Below are positions 1 through 9,209 of a stretch of 64,000 bases of DNA, piece after piece (position 1 is the stretch's first letter; the number at the start of each line of letters is the position of its first letter). Under the pieces are notes generated by a model. The model was not told the DNA's origin. It made no database searches and saw nothing but the letters and a program-made list of their open reading frames with translations. The translations under genes and the position numbers were made by a program. Origin of the DNA: Phenylobacterium sp. (GTDB lineage Bacteria > Pseudomonadota > Alphaproteobacteria > Caulobacterales > Caulobacteraceae); NCBI GenBank assembly GCA_020401865.1, contig JADCAS010000013.1:1-64000 (forward strand), written 5' to 3'.

Positions 1-276
1 GTGGAGTTGAGGCGTCGCTTGACCCTGATCGCCAGGGCCTCGCGCGTGAACTCGTCGATGACGCAGAGCATGCGGAACTTTCTCCCATCATGGGTGCGGT
101 CCTCGACGAAGTCGTAGGACCAGACGTGGTTGGACCGCTCGGCGCGCAGCCGCACGCATGATCCATCATTCAGCCATAGCCGGCCGCGTTTTGGTTGTTT
201 CTGCGGGACCTTCAGCCCCTCCCGTCGCCAGATCCTTTGGACCCGCTTGGCGTTCACCGACCAGCCGGCCTGGCCC
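1..276 (-). mobile_element. IS3-family OrfB transposase fragment (runs off window edge)
   Basis: Read on the minus strand, this stretch encodes the internal part of an IS3-family OrfB DDE transposase: the KRVQRIWRREGLKVP helix-turn region, GRLWLNDGSC, then HVWSYDFVEDRT with the first catalytic Asp, and VIDEFTREALAIRV. The second Asp and the Glu would lie beyond the window. Its start is missing: it joins, without a frame change, an IS6-type N-terminus at about 272-282. The piece is a remnant or chimera, not a complete element. Confidence 0.8.
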
Positions 277-563
277 AGGACATCGACAATCTCGCCCTCA
301 TCATTGATGGTGCGCCACAGCCACATCTTCCAACCACCGATCCGGACATACATCTCGTCCAGACGCCACCGCTCCGTCGGCGATGATCCCCGCCGGCACA
401 GGTTCGCCGCGATGAGCGGGCCGAACTTGATCACCCGGTATCGGACCGTCTCACGGCTGACCTCGACCCCGCGCTTGGCGAGGAGCGCCTCAACGTCCCG
501 GATACCGAGTGTGAAGCGGAGATAGAGCCATACAGCCTGACGAATGACGGCTGCTTGAAACCG
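277..563 (-). mobile_element. IS6-family transposase N-terminal fragment fused in frame to IS3 OrfB
   Basis: The minus-strand reading gives QAVWLYLRFTLGIRDVEALL, a helix-turn-helix region typical of IS6-family transposases, followed by RWRLDEMYVRIGGWKMWLWR containing the first Asp of the DDE triad. No start codon is left; the reading frame begins directly after the stop of the neighbouring MFS gene (567-569), so the element has lost its left end. The sequence belongs to a different IS6 lineage from the two copies near 15 kb and 33 kb. The frame stays open into the IS3 piece with no stop, about 185 codons in all. Confidence 0.75.
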
Positions 564-566
564 ACA

Positions 567-1787
567 TCAGGCCCGCGAGTGTTTTACGGTCTCAGGCAGT
601 CTGAACCAGATCACCGCAGCGAGCAGGAAGCTGACTGAGGCGAGGCACATGACCGGGGCCAGGCCAAGCACCTCCGCCATGGGCGCGGTAATCAGGGGCG
701 CCATCATGCTGATCACCCGGCCCCAGTTGTAGATCGACGCCGCAGTCGAGCGAAGGTGAGGGGGGTAAAGCTCAGAGAGCCATGGACCCCAGATCGCGCT
801 TGCGGACAGCATGACGCCGTAGACGAACCCGGTCGCCTCCAGAACGGCGACAGGAAGCGGCGCAAAGAGGTAGATCGGGACAATAGCGGCTGCGAGGACG
901 AAGCCGGTTGCGCCGCTTCTCCGTCCCAGTCGATCGCTCACCCAACCCCACGCCAGACCACCGACAGCGGCGCCGATGAACTGCCAGCCCAGGACGTCGC
1001 CCACCACCGTGTCGGGAATGCCCCGCTCGGTGCGAAGATAGGTGCTCGCCCAGCCGGTAAACGCCTGATAGGCGAAGAAATTGAGGCCTGACATCAACGC
1101 CAGCAAAAGGGTTTGCCGGGCGACCCCCGCCTGAAACAGTTCCGCGATCGGCACCGTCGCCTGGGCGGTCGTAGGTCCGCCGGGATCTGCGTCGAATGGC
1201 CTGATTTTCCGGTCGTCTGGTACAACGACAAGGGCGAAGCCTGCGAGGATCACGGGCACCATCCCGGCCCAGAGGAGCAGGCGCCAGTCCAGTCCCTCTC
1301 TGAACGCTGCAGCCGACAGGAAGCCGAGGGCGGAGACCGCAAGATTGTAGGTTCCGAGCACAAATCCGGCGATGAGGCCTCGCATCGAACGCGCAAAGAG
1401 GCCGGAATAGATGCCGACGGCAATCGGGTACATAGAGCCCAGGAAGAAGCCCATCAGCACCCTCTGGCCGATGAGCGCCGCGTAGTCGTGGACGAGGAGC
1501 GCCGAGAGCAACATGCTCCCGAAACCCACCATGCTGATGATCAGTGCATTGCGCCTGCCGATCTTGTCGGCGACCTGCCCCATCACCACCGCACCCAGGA
1601 TCGCTCCGATCGCCTGGACGGTGTAGAGCGAACCCGATTGGGTTAACGAAAGCCCGAGGTCGGCCTGGATGTATGGTCGCAGAATATCGACGGTGTTCCA
1701 CGACCACGCATAGAAGAAGTAGCCCGTCAGCAGAAAGACAAGCGCACCGATTCGGCGGGCCGGACTTAGGTCGGCGGCGTTGGTCAT
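567..1787 (-). CDS. MFS transporter, sugar/aromatic-acid type
   Basis: A 406-residue inner-membrane carrier of the major facilitator superfamily with about 12 hydrophobic segments. The conserved loop motifs are visible in both halves: DKIGRRNALIIS near residue 72 and SDRLGRRSGATGF near residue 285. The ATG follows GAGGAG at good distance. It is the last gene of the minus-strand operon from 6409 down, 19 bp after the aldolase gene, so it probably imports the substrate used by that pathway. The C-terminus ends in the usual LPET-type tail, and its TGA abuts an IS6 remnant, so a few terminal residues may be altered. The substrate cannot be told from sequence. Confidence 0.93.
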   Translation of the reverse strand: MTNAADLSPARRIGALVFLLTGYFFYAWSWNTVDILRPYIQADLGLSLTQSGSLYTVQAIGAILGAVVMGQVADKIGRRNALIISMVGFGSMLLSALLVHDYAALIGQRVLMGFFLGSMYPIAVGIYSGLFARSMRGLIAGFVLGTYNLAVSALGFLSAAAFREGLDWRLLLWAGMVPVILAGFALVVVPDDRKIRPFDADPGGPTTAQATVPIAELFQAGVARQTLLLALMSGLNFFAYQAFTGWASTYLRTERGIPDTVVGDVLGWQFIGAAVGGLAWGWVSDRLGRRSGATGFVLAAAIVPIYLFAPLPVAVLEATGFVYGVMLSASAIWGPWLSELYPPHLRSTAASIYNWGRVISMMAPLITAPMAEVLGLAPVMCLASVSFLLAAVIWFRLPETVKHSRA

Positions 1788-1806
1788 GATGGCTCCTCTG
1801 GCTCGC

Positions 1807-2568
1807 TCAGAGCCCTGCCTGCGTCCTGAGCGTCATTGCGCCAGACCTGATGTAGCCGTGATCGGATCCAAGCAGGAAGAACGCGGCGCCCTTTTTCCGC
1901 CAGTCGGGCACGTCCTCGGCCCGGGGTGTGAACATGCCTGCGGGCCGCCCGGCGCGGATAGCCGCCGATAGGATCTGGTCGACGGCCGCTACAACCCGCG
2001 GATCATCTGGGGAGGCGCAGCCCAGCGCGACCGTGAGGTCGATCCTGCCGATGAAAAGAACGTCGATGCCATCGACCGCGGCGATCTCTTCAATGCAATC
2101 CAGAGCCTCCAGATCCTCAATCTGGGCGACCACGACAGTCTTCCCGGCGCTGCTGCTGAGGTGTTGGGGGATTGACGACCCGCCGTAACCGGCCGCCCGG
2201 CTACTGCCGGCGTAGCCACGTCTCGGCAGCGAGCCGCCCACGCCGTAGTGCGCGCAGGCGGCGACCGCACGAGCATCTGCGGCGCTGCGCACATGCGGGA
2301 CGACGACCCCGTCGGCGCCGCAGTCCAGGGCGTTCAGGATTTCCTGCGGCTCGCTGGACGCCGTCCGCACCAACACTGGAATGGTGGTCGCGCGGGCGGC
2401 CAATATGCACCGATCGATATCGCCTCGATCGAAGGGCGCGTGCTCGGCGTCAAGGCAGACACAATCCAGTCCGCTGGTCGCCAGCACCTCGACGATGTGC
2501 GGGTGAGGCGTCTTCACGAATGTGCCGAGGACCGGCTGCCCCCCGGCGATCCGAGCCTTGAGGCTCAC
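1807..2568 (-). CDS. HpcH/HpaI-type 2-oxo-acid aldolase
   Basis: Class II pyruvate aldolase of the HpcH/HpaI (citrate lyase beta) fold, about 253 residues, the usual length. It would reversibly cleave a 4-hydroxy-2-oxo acid to pyruvate plus an aldehyde with a divalent metal. Visible motifs are GTFVKTPHP at the N-terminus, CLDAEHAPFD (about residue 40), the metal-binding Glu in AQIEDLEAL (about 150) and Asp in FIGRIDLTVALG (about 175). I chose the GTG at 2568, which overlaps the upstream stop as GTGA and gives the family's usual SLKARIAGG start; a TTG at 2583 is the alternative. Located between the MetE-like gene and the MFS gene of the same operon. Confidence 0.9.
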   Translation of the reverse strand: MSLKARIAGGQPVLGTFVKTPHPHIVEVLATSGLDCVCLDAEHAPFDRGDIDRCILAARATTIPVLVRTASSEPQEILNALDCGADGVVVPHVRSAADARAVAACAHYGVGGSLPRRGYAGSSRAAGYGGSSIPQHLSSSAGKTVVVAQIEDLEALDCIEEIAAVDGIDVLFIGRIDLTVALGCASPDDPRVVAAVDQILSAAIRAGRPAGMFTPRAEDVPDWRKKGAAFFLLGSDHGYIRSGAMTLRTQAGL

Positions 2569-3716
2569 GGCGTGCGTCCCCAAAGACGCGTGCTCGCAAG
2601 ATCGGCCCCCTCCGCCATAGACCTGAACTTCGCCCAGACGATCTCAGGATCCACGACACCGAACCCGGCGAAGGTCGAGAAGCCGCAGTCCGTCCCGGCC
2701 ACGACACGCTCACGCCCGACGATATTCGCGAAACGCTCGATTCGCTCGGCGACGACGCGCGGGTGCTCGATGAAATTGGTCGTAGAGTCGATCACACCCG
2801 GGATGAGGATTTTTTCGTCGGGAATCCTGTCCGCCATCTCGACGAAGTAGGTCCAGTCAGCCTGGTGCCGGGGATTGGAGGTCTCAAACAGAAGTCCCGC
2901 CGGCTTGGCGCGAAGCAAGGTCGGAAGGATCACGCCCATCTCGACGTCGCAGCAATGCGGTCCCTCATAGTTTCCCCAGCAGACATGCATTCTCACCCTC
3001 TCAGCGGGGACGTTTCGAAGGGCATGATTGAGCGCTTCGACGTGGCCGCCGATCAGCTTCAGATAGTCCTCGTCGGAGCGATCCTTGTACATCATATGCC
3101 GACCCAGGCCGAGATCGGGGCTGTCAAGCTGCAGGATCAGTCCGGCAGCGACAATCGCTTCGTACTCCGGGCGCATCGCCTCGGCGAGCGCTTCGAGATA
3201 GGCATCCTGCGTCGAGTAGAACTCGTTGGGTTGAAACAGTGCGATCACTCCCGGCGACGCGGCGTTCATGAAGCCAGCCGTAGCTGAATGCGCCGCCATC
3301 GCCGCCATCATCCGTCGGAGGTCGTCCTCGAGGGGCTCCAGGGTCTTTGGTTTCACCTCCGAAACGCACTTCGGTCGCCTGTAGGTCGGCGTACCTCCAC
3401 CCTTGGCCTGGCGTTCAAGAAATGTGGGAAACATCTCCAGATCTGCGGGAGGGCTACGCGGCGAGTCGCCCTCGAACCCAGTGATCCGGTCCTTGATGTA
3501 GGTCGCATAGGAAATCTTGGACATCTCGCCGTCGGAGACAATGTCAATGCCGGCCGCACGTTGCCTGGCGACGGCGTCGGAGACCGCCGCGCCCACCACG
3601 ACGTCGAACACCGCCGGGTCAATCGGTTCCTCACGCTCAGCAGCGAAGATGAGATCCGTCACCTCCTTTGAGCGGGGAAGCGAGCCGACGTGTGTCGTCA
3701 GAATTCGGTCACTCAT
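2565..3716 (-). CDS. Cobalamin-independent methionine synthase C-terminal-like (MetE/UROD-fold) protein
   Basis: A 383-residue TIM-barrel protein of the MetE C-terminal family, without the N-terminal half of true MetE. Zinc ligands expected for the family are present: His and Cys in MHVCWGNYEGPH (about residue 245), Glu in LLFETSNPRH (about 275) and Cys in GTDCGFSTF (about 340). Such stand-alone proteins transfer or release thiol/methyl groups in catabolic pathways as well as making methionine, so the substrate is open. The ATG at 3716 overlaps the preceding stop as ATGA and is preceded by a GGAGAG motif; a longer frame from 3749 is less likely. Its stop overlaps the aldolase start. Confidence 0.88.
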   Translation of the reverse strand: MSDRILTTHVGSLPRSKEVTDLIFAAEREEPIDPAVFDVVVGAAVSDAVARQRAAGIDIVSDGEMSKISYATYIKDRITGFEGDSPRSPPADLEMFPTFLERQAKGGGTPTYRRPKCVSEVKPKTLEPLEDDLRRMMAAMAAHSATAGFMNAASPGVIALFQPNEFYSTQDAYLEALAEAMRPEYEAIVAAGLILQLDSPDLGLGRHMMYKDRSDEDYLKLIGGHVEALNHALRNVPAERVRMHVCWGNYEGPHCCDVEMGVILPTLLRAKPAGLLFETSNPRHQADWTYFVEMADRIPDEKILIPGVIDSTTNFIEHPRVVAERIERFANIVGRERVVAGTDCGFSTFAGFGVVDPEIVWAKFRSMAEGADLASTRLWGRTP

Positions 3717-4126
3717 GCCGGGCCCCTCTCTCCATGATCTGAAACCCAATCCCCGAGGGCGCGGGCAAAGGCGCCCGGCCGTTCAGGCAGCAGCTTGCGG
3801 CCGGGGGCCGCAAGCATGAAGACGCTGAAGTGCGCCACTAACGCGGACAAGCCGGCATGCCACTCTGGAAGGTGCCCACGGTCTTCCTGTTCCATTTGGA
3901 AAGGCGCCGTAGCTTCAGGGCTTGAGCGGAGCGGCGCTCCGACCACCGACTGCGCCAACCGCGCTGCGCCCCTGGCGGAGATCGGGGCGCCCCTGAAGGG
4001 GACAACGTCGAGTGGGGCACGGCCTGATTGCCTGCACAATCTGCTTTGGATCAACTCGCCGCCTAGGCGCCATAGTCGCTTCTCGCCCAGGTTTTCCGGG
4101 AGCAGGATTGCGTGGAGATTGGTCAT
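3713..4126 (-). CDS. Hypothetical protein, 137 aa, coupled on both sides
   Basis: Unrecognised protein. The reason to accept it as a gene is its position: its ATG overlaps the LacI stop as ATGA (4123-4126), and its own TGA overlaps the MetE-like ATG as ATGA (3713-3716). A random frame filling the gap exactly at both ends would be unlikely. It starts [20 protein letters not shown], has a hydrophobic stretch LSALVAHFSVFMLAAPGRK near residue 95, no clear signal peptide and no catalytic motif I can name. It could be a small accessory subunit for one of the flanking enzymes, or a decayed gene that kept its frame. Confidence 0.55.
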   Translation of the reverse strand: MTNLHAILLPENLGEKRLWRLGGELIQSRLCRQSGRAPLDVVPFRGAPISARGAARLAQSVVGAPLRSSPEATAPFQMEQEDRGHLPEWHAGLSALVAHFSVFMLAAPGRKLLPERPGAFARALGDWVSDHGERGPA

Positions 4127-5142
4127 CCCAGTCTTGCCGAGCGACCGAGGAGCAGTTCGCCTCCGAAGAGACGTTGCTCAGGCGCCATGCCGGGGTTTGC
4201 GATCCTTTCAAGCAACATCGCGACGACCGCCGCTGTCATGCGCCTGACCGGTTGCCTGATCGTCGTCAGCTGATAGCTGGCCCATGTCGCCGGCCCCACG
4301 CCGTCGAAGCCGACAATCGATATGTCGTCCGGCAAGCGAAAGCCGTAGGTGGATTTTGCGCAGTCGATAGCGCCGATCGCCATCGCGTCGTTCGTACAGA
4401 TCACAGCGTCGAGGCGACCACCCGCTTGGTCCATAAGTGCATGAAATCCCTCCGCGCCAGACGCGTAGTCAAAGCGACCCCGGAAGAAGAAGGGCTCAAT
4501 CCCTGACTGATTCAAAGCCCGTCGCGCGGCCTCCAGCCGTTCCTCGCCGACATAGCTGTCTTCTGGGCCAGCTATGATCCCGAATGTCCTGTGGCCCCCG
4601 GCCATCAGCAATCGGACCAACTCGCGTTCACCAGCGGCGGAATCGCAACAGACGCTTGCGGACGGTGCGACGTCGCCCACGCGGTTGTAGAGGATCACAG
4701 GTATTCCGCGGTCGTTGAACTGCTGGATCTGATCATCGTGGAGTCGTGCGGCGACGATCGCGCCATCGACGCGGTAAGGCCACACCTGTTCCAGGACGTC
4801 ATCGACATCAGACTCCGCCGCGAGGCTAAACAGCAGGACGCGATTGCCCTCAGCCGAGAGGCGTTGGGTCAGTTCGGCGAGCACCTCGGGGTAGTTGAGA
4901 TTGGTCAGGTTGGAGATGATGACGGCGATAAGGTTCGATTTCTTCGTGATCAAACCCCGCGCGAACGCGTTCGGCTGATAGCCGAGCTGTTTGGCCGCGC
5001 GCATGATCTTGGCGCGCGTCGTCGGCGCCACGGAGCCGAACTTGCTGAAGGCGCGGCTGACCGCGGATTGCGAAACGCCCGCCAAGCTCGCCACATCATA
5101 CGAGGTGGGACCCGCGGTTTCAGGTTGCTTCTTCTTTGGCAT
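4123..5142 (-). CDS. LacI-family transcriptional regulator
   Basis: A 339-residue LacI/GalR regulator. The N-terminal helix-turn-helix reads [20 protein letters not shown] (residues 15-34), followed by the hinge helix around [10 protein letters not shown], and a periplasmic-binding-protein-like effector domain ending with the TIRQPVRRM motif near residue 300. The gene overlaps the upstream dehydrogenase gene by 23 bp and the downstream 137-aa gene by 4 bp, so it is translated within the operon it probably controls; the likely operator region is the 226-bp gap before the divergent receptor gene. The effector is probably the operon's substrate or an intermediate. Confidence 0.95.
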   Translation of the reverse strand: MPKKKQPETAGPTSYDVASLAGVSQSAVSRAFSKFGSVAPTTRAKIMRAAKQLGYQPNAFARGLITKKSNLIAVIISNLTNLNYPEVLAELTQRLSAEGNRVLLFSLAAESDVDDVLEQVWPYRVDGAIVAARLHDDQIQQFNDRGIPVILYNRVGDVAPSASVCCDSAAGERELVRLLMAGGHRTFGIIAGPEDSYVGEERLEAARRALNQSGIEPFFFRGRFDYASGAEGFHALMDQAGGRLDAVICTNDAMAIGAIDCAKSTYGFRLPDDISIVGFDGVGPATWASYQLTTIRQPVRRMTAAVVAMLLERIANPGMAPEQRLFGGELLLGRSARLG

Positions 5143-6409
5143 ACCTTCTGACTCTAATGTCCGCTTGCTCCTTGTGGCCTGCGAAGCCTTCGATGGCGCA
5201 AAGGCGAGAGCAGTACTCTCCTATCATCACGCTGGCTTCGTCGGTCAGAATACGCTGATAGGTACAAGTCTTGATGAACTTTCCAACCCAAAGGCCTCCG
5301 GTGAAACGCGCATTCTTACGGGTCGGTAGCGTATGGTTTGTCCCGATCACTTTGTCGCCATATGAAACGTTGGTGCGCGGTCCAAGAAACAAGGCGCCGT
5401 AATTCGACATGTTGGCGAGGAAGTATTCGGGATCCTTCGTCATCACCTGCACATGCTCGGAAGCGATCTCGTCAGCAATCGCGACCATCTCCTCATAGGA
5501 GTCCGCCACGATGACCTGGCCGTAGTCGGCCCAGGCCCTGGACGCAATAGGCGCCGTCGGGAGCTTTTTCAGCTGCCGTTCTACCTCCGCCATGGTGTCG
5601 CGCGCGAGCTTCTCGGAGTTGGTAAGCAGGATGGCCGGTGAGTTAGGGCCATGTTCGGCCTGGCCAAGCAGGTCGGCTGCGCAGAGTTCCCCGTCCACGG
5701 AGTCGTCGGCAATGACAAGGGTTTCAGTTGGGCCTGCCAGGAGGTCAATTCCAACCTGGCCGAACAGTTGACGCTTGGCTTCCGCAACGTAGGCGTTTCC
5801 AGGGCCGACGATCATATCGACCGGCGCGATTGTCTCCGTGCCCAGCGCCATCGCCGCGACGGCCTGTACGCCGCCGACACAGTAAATTTCATTTGCGCCC
5901 GCCATGTGCATCGCGACGACGATCGCCGGGTTGGGGCGCCCCTCAAAGGGCGGTGCGACAGAGACGACCCGATTTACGCCGGCGACCTTCGCCGTCACGA
6001 CGCTCATGTGCGCAGATGCGACAAGCGGGTACTTGCCCCCTGGCACATAGCAGCCCACCGAGTTCACTGGCAGGTTCTTATGCCCGAGAACGACGCCCGG
6101 GAGGGTCTCGACCTCGACGTCCCTCAGCGAGTCCCGCTGGATCTGGGCGAACTTCCGCACCTGTTCCTGAGCGAACCTGATGTCGTTGATCGTCTCCGCC
6201 GACAGAGCTGCGTAGGCCGAAGTGATCGCGGCCTGATCCAGCCGGAAACTCTCCGGCGTCCACCCGTCGAACTTGGCCGACCAGTCGCGTACGGCCTTGT
6301 CGCCGCGCGCCCTTACATCCGCGAGGATCGCCTCAACAGTCGACCGGACCTGCGCGTCGGCCTCCGCCGCTGCACCCTCGGTGATGCCGTTCTTCAGGCG
6401 CCGCGCCAT
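5120..6409 (-). CDS. Histidinol dehydrogenase-family NAD-dependent dehydrogenase (HpsN-like)
   Basis: A 429-residue HisD-fold enzyme oxidising an alcohol to an acid with NAD and zinc. Zinc and catalytic residues of the family are visible: Gln and His in [10 protein letters not shown] (about 250-257), the Glu-His pair in SEHVQVM (about 318), Asp in SYGDKVIG (about 350) and a C-terminal His in EGFAGH (about 413). [14 protein letters not shown] near residue 372 resembles catabolic members such as sulfopropanediol dehydrogenase HpsN more than biosynthetic HisD. No other histidine genes are near. It is first in its operon; ATG preceded by GGAGGAG. The true substrate, a polyol or sulfonated polyol, is inferred only. 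Confidence 0.88.
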   Translation of the reverse strand: MARRLKNGITEGAAAEADAQVRSTVEAILADVRARGDKAVRDWSAKFDGWTPESFRLDQAAITSAYAALSAETINDIRFAQEQVRKFAQIQRDSLRDVEVETLPGVVLGHKNLPVNSVGCYVPGGKYPLVASAHMSVVTAKVAGVNRVVSVAPPFEGRPNPAIVVAMHMAGANEIYCVGGVQAVAAMALGTETIAPVDMIVGPGNAYVAEAKRQLFGQVGIDLLAGPTETLVIADDSVDGELCAADLLGQAEHGPNSPAILLTNSEKLARDTMAEVERQLKKLPTAPIASRAWADYGQVIVADSYEEMVAIADEIASEHVQVMTKDPEYFLANMSNYGALFLGPRTNVSYGDKVIGTNHTLPTRKNARFTGGLWVGKFIKTCTYQRILTDEASVMIGEYCSRLCAIEGFAGHKEQADIRVRRYAKEEAT

Positions 6410-6635
6410 GGCAGTCTCCTCCGCTCAAAACCATCGACTAGGCTAACCGCGTAATGACTTCGCATGCAATCGTGCGTCTCGTGGATCACACAAGTAAGCC
6501 GGCTCGACAGGCTGCGATGGCTCCAAAATCAGCCCCGATGCGCGAGCAAGACAACGACCTAACGAAACTAGGGTTGCATTCCAAGTCAATTTACGGGAAG
6601 TTTGTCGCGAATCTGACATCAGCAGGGGCAATCTC
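6410..6635. promoter_or_regulatory. Divergent promoter region between dehydrogenase operon and TBDR gene
   Basis: This 226-bp gap must carry both start regions. It is more AT-rich than its flanks. Two weak dyads are visible: CGCA-N8-TGCG near 6463 and CCTA-N7-TAGG near 6560. Either could be a LacI-type operator, but neither has the usual tight CG-centred form, so this is only a candidate location for control by the LacI protein of the operon. Confidence 0.4.
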
Positions 6636-8903
6636 ATGTTCGGCGCTTCCCGTTTGAAACTGCTCGCAAGCGCGAGTTCGGTGATTGGCGTAATTCTGGG
6701 CGCCGCGCCCGCTTTGGCGCAGAGCGCCGAAGTCGGTCTCGAAGAAGTGGTCGTGACGGCCCAGCGGCGCGCCGAGAACGTGCAGAACGTACCCATGTCG
6801 GTGACAGCCATTACATCGGAGTCGCTCTCCAGGAACGATGTCCGGGATCTGTCGCGCATCGAGGTGCTCACGCCGGGATTCTCGTTCGGTAAGTCGGGAT
6901 CGGACGCAAGGCCTGCGATCCGTGGGGTGCGGACCGAGAACGTGGCCGTCTCAGGCGATCCGACAATCGGCTTCTTCATGGACAACGTTTATCGCAGCCG
7001 CGCGTCGATGGCGAACGAGCCCTTTGTCGATGTCGCCCGGGTCGAAGTTCAGCGTGGACCGCAAGGCACTCTCTACGGACGCAACACATTCGGCGGCAAC
7101 ATCGCGGTTGTATCCAACGAGCCCGGCGGGGAGTTTGATGCGGCGGCCAGCCTTCTCTATGGCAGTTACGACCGCCGGCGCGCCGATGGTTTTGTCAACG
7201 TGCCGCTGGGCGAGCGGGCGAGTGTTCGGATCGCGGCGCTCCGTGAGAACATGGACGGCTTCATCAAGGGGACGACAAGCGCGTTGGACATAGGCGACCG
7301 CGACACGACCTATGTGCGCATTGGTCTGAAGCTTGAACCGGTTGACGGGCTTGAGGCCCAGGCCCGATACTCGCACTGGCGGGAGAAGGGTACTGGCCTT
7401 GCCGCTTTCGGCTACCGGGTCGGCGGGGTGTTCGTGAACGCAGCGGGTCAGTTCGATATCAAGGGCACGCCGACGCGGCTACTCTACGATCTTCCCCGCA
7501 CCGGTTTCCCGGGCATAACCGGAACTCCGATCAACCCCGATCCGCTCTTCTATCCGGGTGACACCAAGCTGGAGCAGGACCTCACGCAGGACTCTGCGAG
7601 CCTCAATGTTTCATGGGACATGGGTCCGGTCGTTGTCCGATCCATCACAGGTTATGTTGATTACCGGGTCTTCCGTAACGCCGACAATGACTTCTCGCTG
7701 CGGGCGGGCAACGTCGATGGGCAAGACGACAAGCTGAACGCCTTGAGCCAGGAACTCCAGCTCGCGTCGAGCGGAGACGGACCTCTTGAGTGGATCGTGG
7801 GCTACTATTACTTCCGCGAGAAGATTGAGCACTCTGTGTTCTCAAGCTGTCCGACGGCGGTACGTGACGCCCCCGGATGCGCCTTCGCGGCGGGCTTCCC
7901 AACAACCGAATCCAACGCCTTCTTCGGACAGGCGTCCTACTGGGCGATCGAGGACAAGCTCCGGCTGACCGTTGGCATTCGGCAGACCAATGACGACAAG
8001 GTTGTTCGTCGGTTCACTGCAACCACCAATGCCCGGCAAAGGATCGCATCGGTGACCGACGCGGGCCAGAGGATCAATCTGAAGTTCGATAGGACGACCT
8101 GGCGCCTGGGGGGAGAGTATCATGTCGATGACGCCAGGATGCTGTATGCGACAATCTCGACAGGTTTCCGCTCAGGCGGCTTCAACGCCGGCAACTTCAC
8201 GAACCCCTTGCTCCCTGCGGGCTTCGGGCCAGAGAGCGTCACTGCATATGAACTCGGATCCAAGAACCGCTTCCTGGACAACCGCCTGCAGCTGAACGTC
8301 TCGATCTATCGGAACGACTTCAAGGACCTGCAGGTCCAGAACCAGTTCATCGTGACCAACCCGGCCGGGGGAACCACCACCACCTCTGTCATCCTGAACG
8401 CCGCCAGGGCCCACAGTCAGGGTGCGGAGATCGAGCTGCAGGCCGTGCCGATGGAGAACCTGAACATCGGCGCATCGGCGACCATCATGGAGGCGGTGTA
8501 CGAGAGATACGCCAATACGCCCGCTCCGGCCAACTATGCAGGATTCCTGGACTACTCAGGAAATCGCGTTCCTTACAGCCCGAAATATAAGTTTACGGGC
8601 TTCGTATCCTACGACTTCCAGCTACCAGACGGCGGTAAAATCACCCCTCAGGCCACGTTGCTGTTGTCGGGTGGTTACTACAATACGGACACCAACACGG
8701 TTCTCGACTTCCAGAAGGCCTACGCAAAACTAGACCTGCGAGTGGGGTGGACGTCGAAGGATGACCGATACACGGTCGAGGCGTTCGTAAACAATGCCAC
8801 CGATGAGATCACTCTCAACCGCGCGACCTTCGGATCGCGTGGCTTGAACCAGAGCTACGATGCCCCCCGGATGGTCGGCGTGAGACTGAGCGGCAGGCTC
8901 TGA
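6636..8903 (+). CDS. TonB-dependent outer-membrane receptor
   Basis: A 755-residue TBDR. A signal peptide ends at ALAQS (about residue 29); the TonB box/plug start is EEVVVTAQRR, followed by a plug domain with VEVQRGPQGTLYGRNTFGGN (about 130-149) and a beta-barrel finishing with the terminal GVRLSGRL strand. The ATG is preceded by AGGGG eight bases upstream. It imports a bulky substrate into the periplasm using the proton motive force; being divergent from the dehydrogenase/aldolase/MFS operon it is the likely outer-membrane port for that pathway. A strong hairpin follows the stop. Confidence 0.95.
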   Translation: MFGASRLKLLASASSVIGVILGAAPALAQSAEVGLEEVVVTAQRRAENVQNVPMSVTAITSESLSRNDVRDLSRIEVLTPGFSFGKSGSDARPAIRGVRTENVAVSGDPTIGFFMDNVYRSRASMANEPFVDVARVEVQRGPQGTLYGRNTFGGNIAVVSNEPGGEFDAAASLLYGSYDRRRADGFVNVPLGERASVRIAALRENMDGFIKGTTSALDIGDRDTTYVRIGLKLEPVDGLEAQARYSHWREKGTGLAAFGYRVGGVFVNAAGQFDIKGTPTRLLYDLPRTGFPGITGTPINPDPLFYPGDTKLEQDLTQDSASLNVSWDMGPVVVRSITGYVDYRVFRNADNDFSLRAGNVDGQDDKLNALSQELQLASSGDGPLEWIVGYYYFREKIEHSVFSSCPTAVRDAPGCAFAAGFPTTESNAFFGQASYWAIEDKLRLTVGIRQTNDDKVVRRFTATTNARQRIASVTDAGQRINLKFDRTTWRLGGEYHVDDARMLYATISTGFRSGGFNAGNFTNPLLPAGFGPESVTAYELGSKNRFLDNRLQLNVSIYRNDFKDLQVQNQFIVTNPAGGTTTTSVILNAARAHSQGAEIELQAVPMENLNIGASATIMEAVYERYANTPAPANYAGFLDYSGNRVPYSPKYKFTGFVSYDFQLPDGGKITPQATLLLSGGYYNTDTNTVLDFQKAYAKLDLRVGWTSKDDRYTVEAFVNNATDEITLNRATFGSRGLNQSYDAPRMVGVRLSGRL

Positions 8904-8923
8904 CGCGTACCGCTTGGTCATCC

Positions 8924-8957
8924 AGGCCGGCGCGGGTTCCCAAGCCCGCGCCGGCCT
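8924..8957 (+). terminator. Strong hairpin after TBDR gene
   Basis: A perfect 12-bp stem, GGCCGGCGCGGG paired with CCCGCGCCGGCC, plus one A-T pair, around an 8-base loop. It lies 21 bases after the TBDR stop and is followed by only a short T-rich run, so it is a terminator-like hairpin rather than a textbook intrinsic terminator. Confidence 0.65.
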
Positions 8958-9209
8958 TGGCGCGGGTCACGCATGGAGAGACGCCTGAGGCGTCCGGCCC
9001 TGTGCGTGTTGTCTTTGCAGAGCGCCTGATACCGGCCTTGGCCGCGAACAAGGTGGGTCGCTGAGCCCACCTAAAGGTCGGTTAGCACCCTTACCCTGTT
9101 TCAGGACAGGATGCCTTCCCCAGCCCAGTGTCTTCAACGACTTCTCGAACTGACTGGGGGCTTGAAGCAAACGACAGCTGATTTGCTGGTCCTGCGAGCC
9201 ATGCAGACC
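8958..9209. other. Convergent intergenic stretch with two small hairpins
   Basis: No gene is supported between the TBDR and the convergent SnoaL-like gene. Two more inverted repeats are present: GACGCC-TGA-GGCGTC at 8980-8994 and AGGTGGG-N8-CCCACCT at 9051-9072. They may help end transcription coming from both sides; nothing else is recognised. Confidence 0.5.

Noticed and set aside
6410..6635. A defined LacI operator in the divergent region
   Set aside because: Only weak dyads without the usual CG-centred palindrome; kept as a region, not as a site.
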